A stretch of 31,043 nucleotides of DNA from Ilumatobacteraceae bacterium (GTDB taxonomy: Bacteria > Actinomycetota > Acidimicrobiia > Acidimicrobiales > Ilumatobacteraceae): positions 1-31,043 of the forward strand of contig JANQZQ010000053.1 in NCBI GenBank assembly GCA_030728545.1, given 5' to 3'. Under the pieces are notes generated by a model, which saw only the letters and a list, made by a program, of their open reading frames with translations, was not told the origin of the DNA and did no database searches. Positions 29,741 through 31,043 of the stretch are shown one piece after another. The first letter of the stretch is position 1. Each line of letters begins with the position of its first letter. A program made the translations under genes and the position numbers.

Positions 29741-30369
29741 GACGGCTTCAGATCTCGCAATGATCCACCAGTGGAGTTGACCGTGAGCACGATTGGCGCC
29801 AAGTCGGTGTACAAGATTGCGGTTACCGAGCAGGTCGAAATCACGATGCGCTGAAACAAGTCGAGTGGTGTGCCCATGGCGTGGGCAACGGCTGCTTTGA
29901 TGGGGTCGGCGTGTGACACGCAGACCACGGTCTTGCCGGCATGACGCCGACGAATTACGTCGAGCGCACCAACCATTCGCGACTGCATCTCTACGAAACT
30001 CTCACCCTGCGGAAACCGAAACGAACTCGGTGCTCGCTGCACGGTGGTCCACTCGGGCTTTTTGTACAGACGTTGTAGTGCCTGGCCTGTCCAGGTTCCG
30101 AAGTCACACTCCAAAAGACCGCGTTCGATGTGCACCGGCATCTTCATGGCGCGCGAAATTGGTGCTGCCGTCTCGCGGGCGCGCTCGAGTGGGGATGCGT
30201 AGATGGCCGCAACCTTGCCCATCTCGGCGATGCGCTCAGCGACCCGCACGGCTTGCGCTTTGCCGCTCTCAGCCAGGTGCAATCCGCGGGCGCGACCCGG
30301 CAGGATTTTGCCGGTTGTTGGTGTGGTGCCGTGGCGAACCAGCAGCACCAGTGTCGGCTTGACAGACAT
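29737..30369 (-). CDS. Histidine phosphatase, MSMEG_4193 family
   Basis: A 210-residue member of the histidine phosphatase superfamily (annotated putative phosphomutase in actinobacteria). The catalytic motif VRHG has R12-H13-G14. The segment ASPLERARETA near 58-68 and the second histidine in VVCVSHADP near 154 complete the active site, and ECDFGTWTGQ supplies the acid. It starts the three-gene operon with DUF3090 and the SCO1664-family protein. ATG 30369 follows TAGGTT by 8 nt, fitting a leaderless promoter. The substrate is unknown; the paired kinase-like gene suggests opposing activities, which is inference only. Confidence 0.9.
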   Translation of the reverse strand: MSVKPTLVLLVRHGTTPTTGKILPGRARGLHLAESGKAQAVRVAERIAEMGKVAAIYASPLERARETAAPISRAMKMPVHIERGLLECDFGTWTGQALQRLYKKPEWTTVQRAPSSFRFPQGESFVEMQSRMVGALDVIRRRHAGKTVVCVSHADPIKAAVAHAMGTPLDLFQRIVISTCSVTAILYTDLAPIVLTVNSTGGSLRDLKPS

Positions 30370-30377
30370 GAACGCTC

Positions 30378-30383
30378 AACCTA
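30378..30383 (-). promoter_or_regulatory. -10 box of the phosphatase-DUF3090-kinase-like operon
   Basis: TAGGTT on the minus strand ends 8 nt before ATG 30369. The identical hexamer precedes the sixA-like gene. Confidence 0.4.
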
Positions 30384-30396
30384 TCCCGACATCTCG

Positions 30397-30402
30397 TAGC
30401 GT
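30397..30402 (+). promoter_or_regulatory. -10 box of the uracil-DNA glycosylase gene
   Basis: TAGCGT fits TANNNT and ends 8 nt before GTG 30411. It supports that start and a leaderless transcript. Confidence 0.4.
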
Positions 30403-30410
30403 CACGGATT

Positions 30411-31043
30411 GTGGGCAAACCTGAACGTGCGACACGCGACACGCAAGTGCGGCTGCGCCGCGAAATCGAGGCTTGCACCGCGTGTCCGCGTCTTGTGCGC
30501 TGGCGTAACACGGTGGCCAAAGAGCGCCGCGCCGCCTACCGTGACGAAACCTATTGGGGTAAACCAATTGCTGGTTTTGGTGATGCAGCGGCACGCATCG
30601 TGGTGTTGGGGTTGGCGCCTGGTGCCCACGGGGCCAACCGCACGGGGCGAGTGTTTACGGGTGATCGCAGTGGCGACTGGTTGTTTCGGGCACTGCACAC
30701 CGCTGGGCTGGCGAATCAGCCAACGTCGCAGCAGCGCAATGATGGTTTAACACTGCGTGATGTGTGGGTGACCGTTGCGGTGCGCTGTGCGCCACCCGAC
30801 AACAAACCCCTGCCGCTCGAGCGCAAACGATGCGCAGGTTTTCTTGATCGCGAGTTGACGATGTTGACGAACAAGCAGGTGGTGGTGTGCCTTGGTGGCT
30901 TTGCCTATGTGGCTGCTTGCGAATATTTTGCGGTGTCGCCTCGCCCTAAGTTTGCCCACGGGCTGGTTGTGCCGGCGGGCGATGTCACGCTGGTGTGCTC
31001 GTATCACCCGAGCCAGCAAAACACCTTCACGGGGCGTCTCACC
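30411..31043 (+). CDS. Family 5 uracil-DNA glycosylase (UDGb), 3' end outside window
   Basis: The first 211 codons of a UDGb-type glycosylase, which removes uracil and other deaminated bases from DNA. Motif 1 is GLAPGAHGANRTGRVFTGD, starting at residue 67, the family 5 signature. Motif 3 is HPSQQNTFTGRL from residue 199. Four cysteines, C22-x2-C25 and C126-x14-C141, have the spacing of the 4Fe-4S cluster of family 4/5 enzymes. An N-terminal Arg-rich helix is normal. GTG 30411 is chosen from the TANNNT box and because family similarity begins soon after. It runs divergent from the phosphatase operon. The frame is open to the window edge and only about 10-20 residues are probably missing. Confidence 0.92.
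   Translation, partial: MGKPERATRDTQVRLRREIEACTACPRLVRWRNTVAKERRAAYRDETYWGKPIAGFGDAAARIVVLGLAPGAHGANRTGRVFTGDRSGDWLFRALHTAGLANQPTSQQRNDGLTLRDVWVTVAVRCAPPDNKPLPLERKRCAGFLDRELTMLTNKQVVVCLGGFAYVAACEYFAVSPRPKFAHGLVVPAGDVTLVCSYHPSQQNTFTGRLT

Overview
The window reads as a dense, high-GC chromosomal segment of an actinomycete. WhiB, DUF3107, DUF3090, an SCO1664-family protein, an MSMEG_4193-type phosphatase, a PdtaS-type kinase and a paired ArsA/BagAB ATPase are all actinobacterial hallmarks. A complete System I cytochrome c maturation operon, which mycobacteria and streptomycetes normally lack, points to a deep-branching class. My best guess is Acidimicrobiia (Ilumatobacter-like), by inference only. 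I see no phage, transposase, CRISPR array or RNA gene, and no gap between genes exceeds about 150 bases.

Layout. 1-2446: an edge tandem repeat, an unrecognised cytoplasmic protein, a cold-shock protein behind a perfect 20-bp palindrome, and a translationally coupled exported protein/lipoprotein pair, all on the minus strand. 2590-4704: a HelD-type RNA polymerase-recycling ATPase. 4738-5883: a DtxR-family metal regulator followed by a small lipoprotein. 5930-10447: a full-length Lhr helicase, divergent from dtxR across an inverted repeat. 10456-11420: a TetR regulator and a small membrane protein joined by a 17-bp minisatellite. 11478-17645: ccmA-B-C-D-E-F-G-H/I, tightly packed, building the heme export, heme chaperone and thiol-reduction machinery for c-type cytochromes. 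17652-18824: a SixA-like phosphatase and a sulfite-oxidase-like Mo enzyme.

18821-24929 is the most coherent accessory-looking block. It holds a SufR-like Fe-S regulator divergent from the Fe-S carrier Mrp, then DUF3107, a BagA/BagB ATPase pair, a PdtaS-like histidine kinase and a convergent WhiB Fe-S protein. Together these look like an iron-sulfur, redox and nitrosative stress neighbourhood. 25035-26662 holds a glycerophosphodiesterase and a diacylglycerol-kinase-like lipid kinase. 26769-28535 holds the electron-transfer flavoprotein EtfBA. 28563-30369 is the three-gene phosphatase-DUF3090-kinase-like operon. 30411 to the end is a family 5 uracil-DNA glycosylase, cut by the window edge.

Many isolated genes lack a Shine-Dalgarno sequence but carry a TANNNT box 6-9 nt before the start codon, which suggests leaderless transcription. 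Several divergent pairs share symmetric promoter elements. The strongest unusual signals are the chain of GTGA-linked mini-ORFs before tetR, the probable CTG start of bagA, and the symmetric divergent promoters at sufR/mrp and dtxR/lhr.
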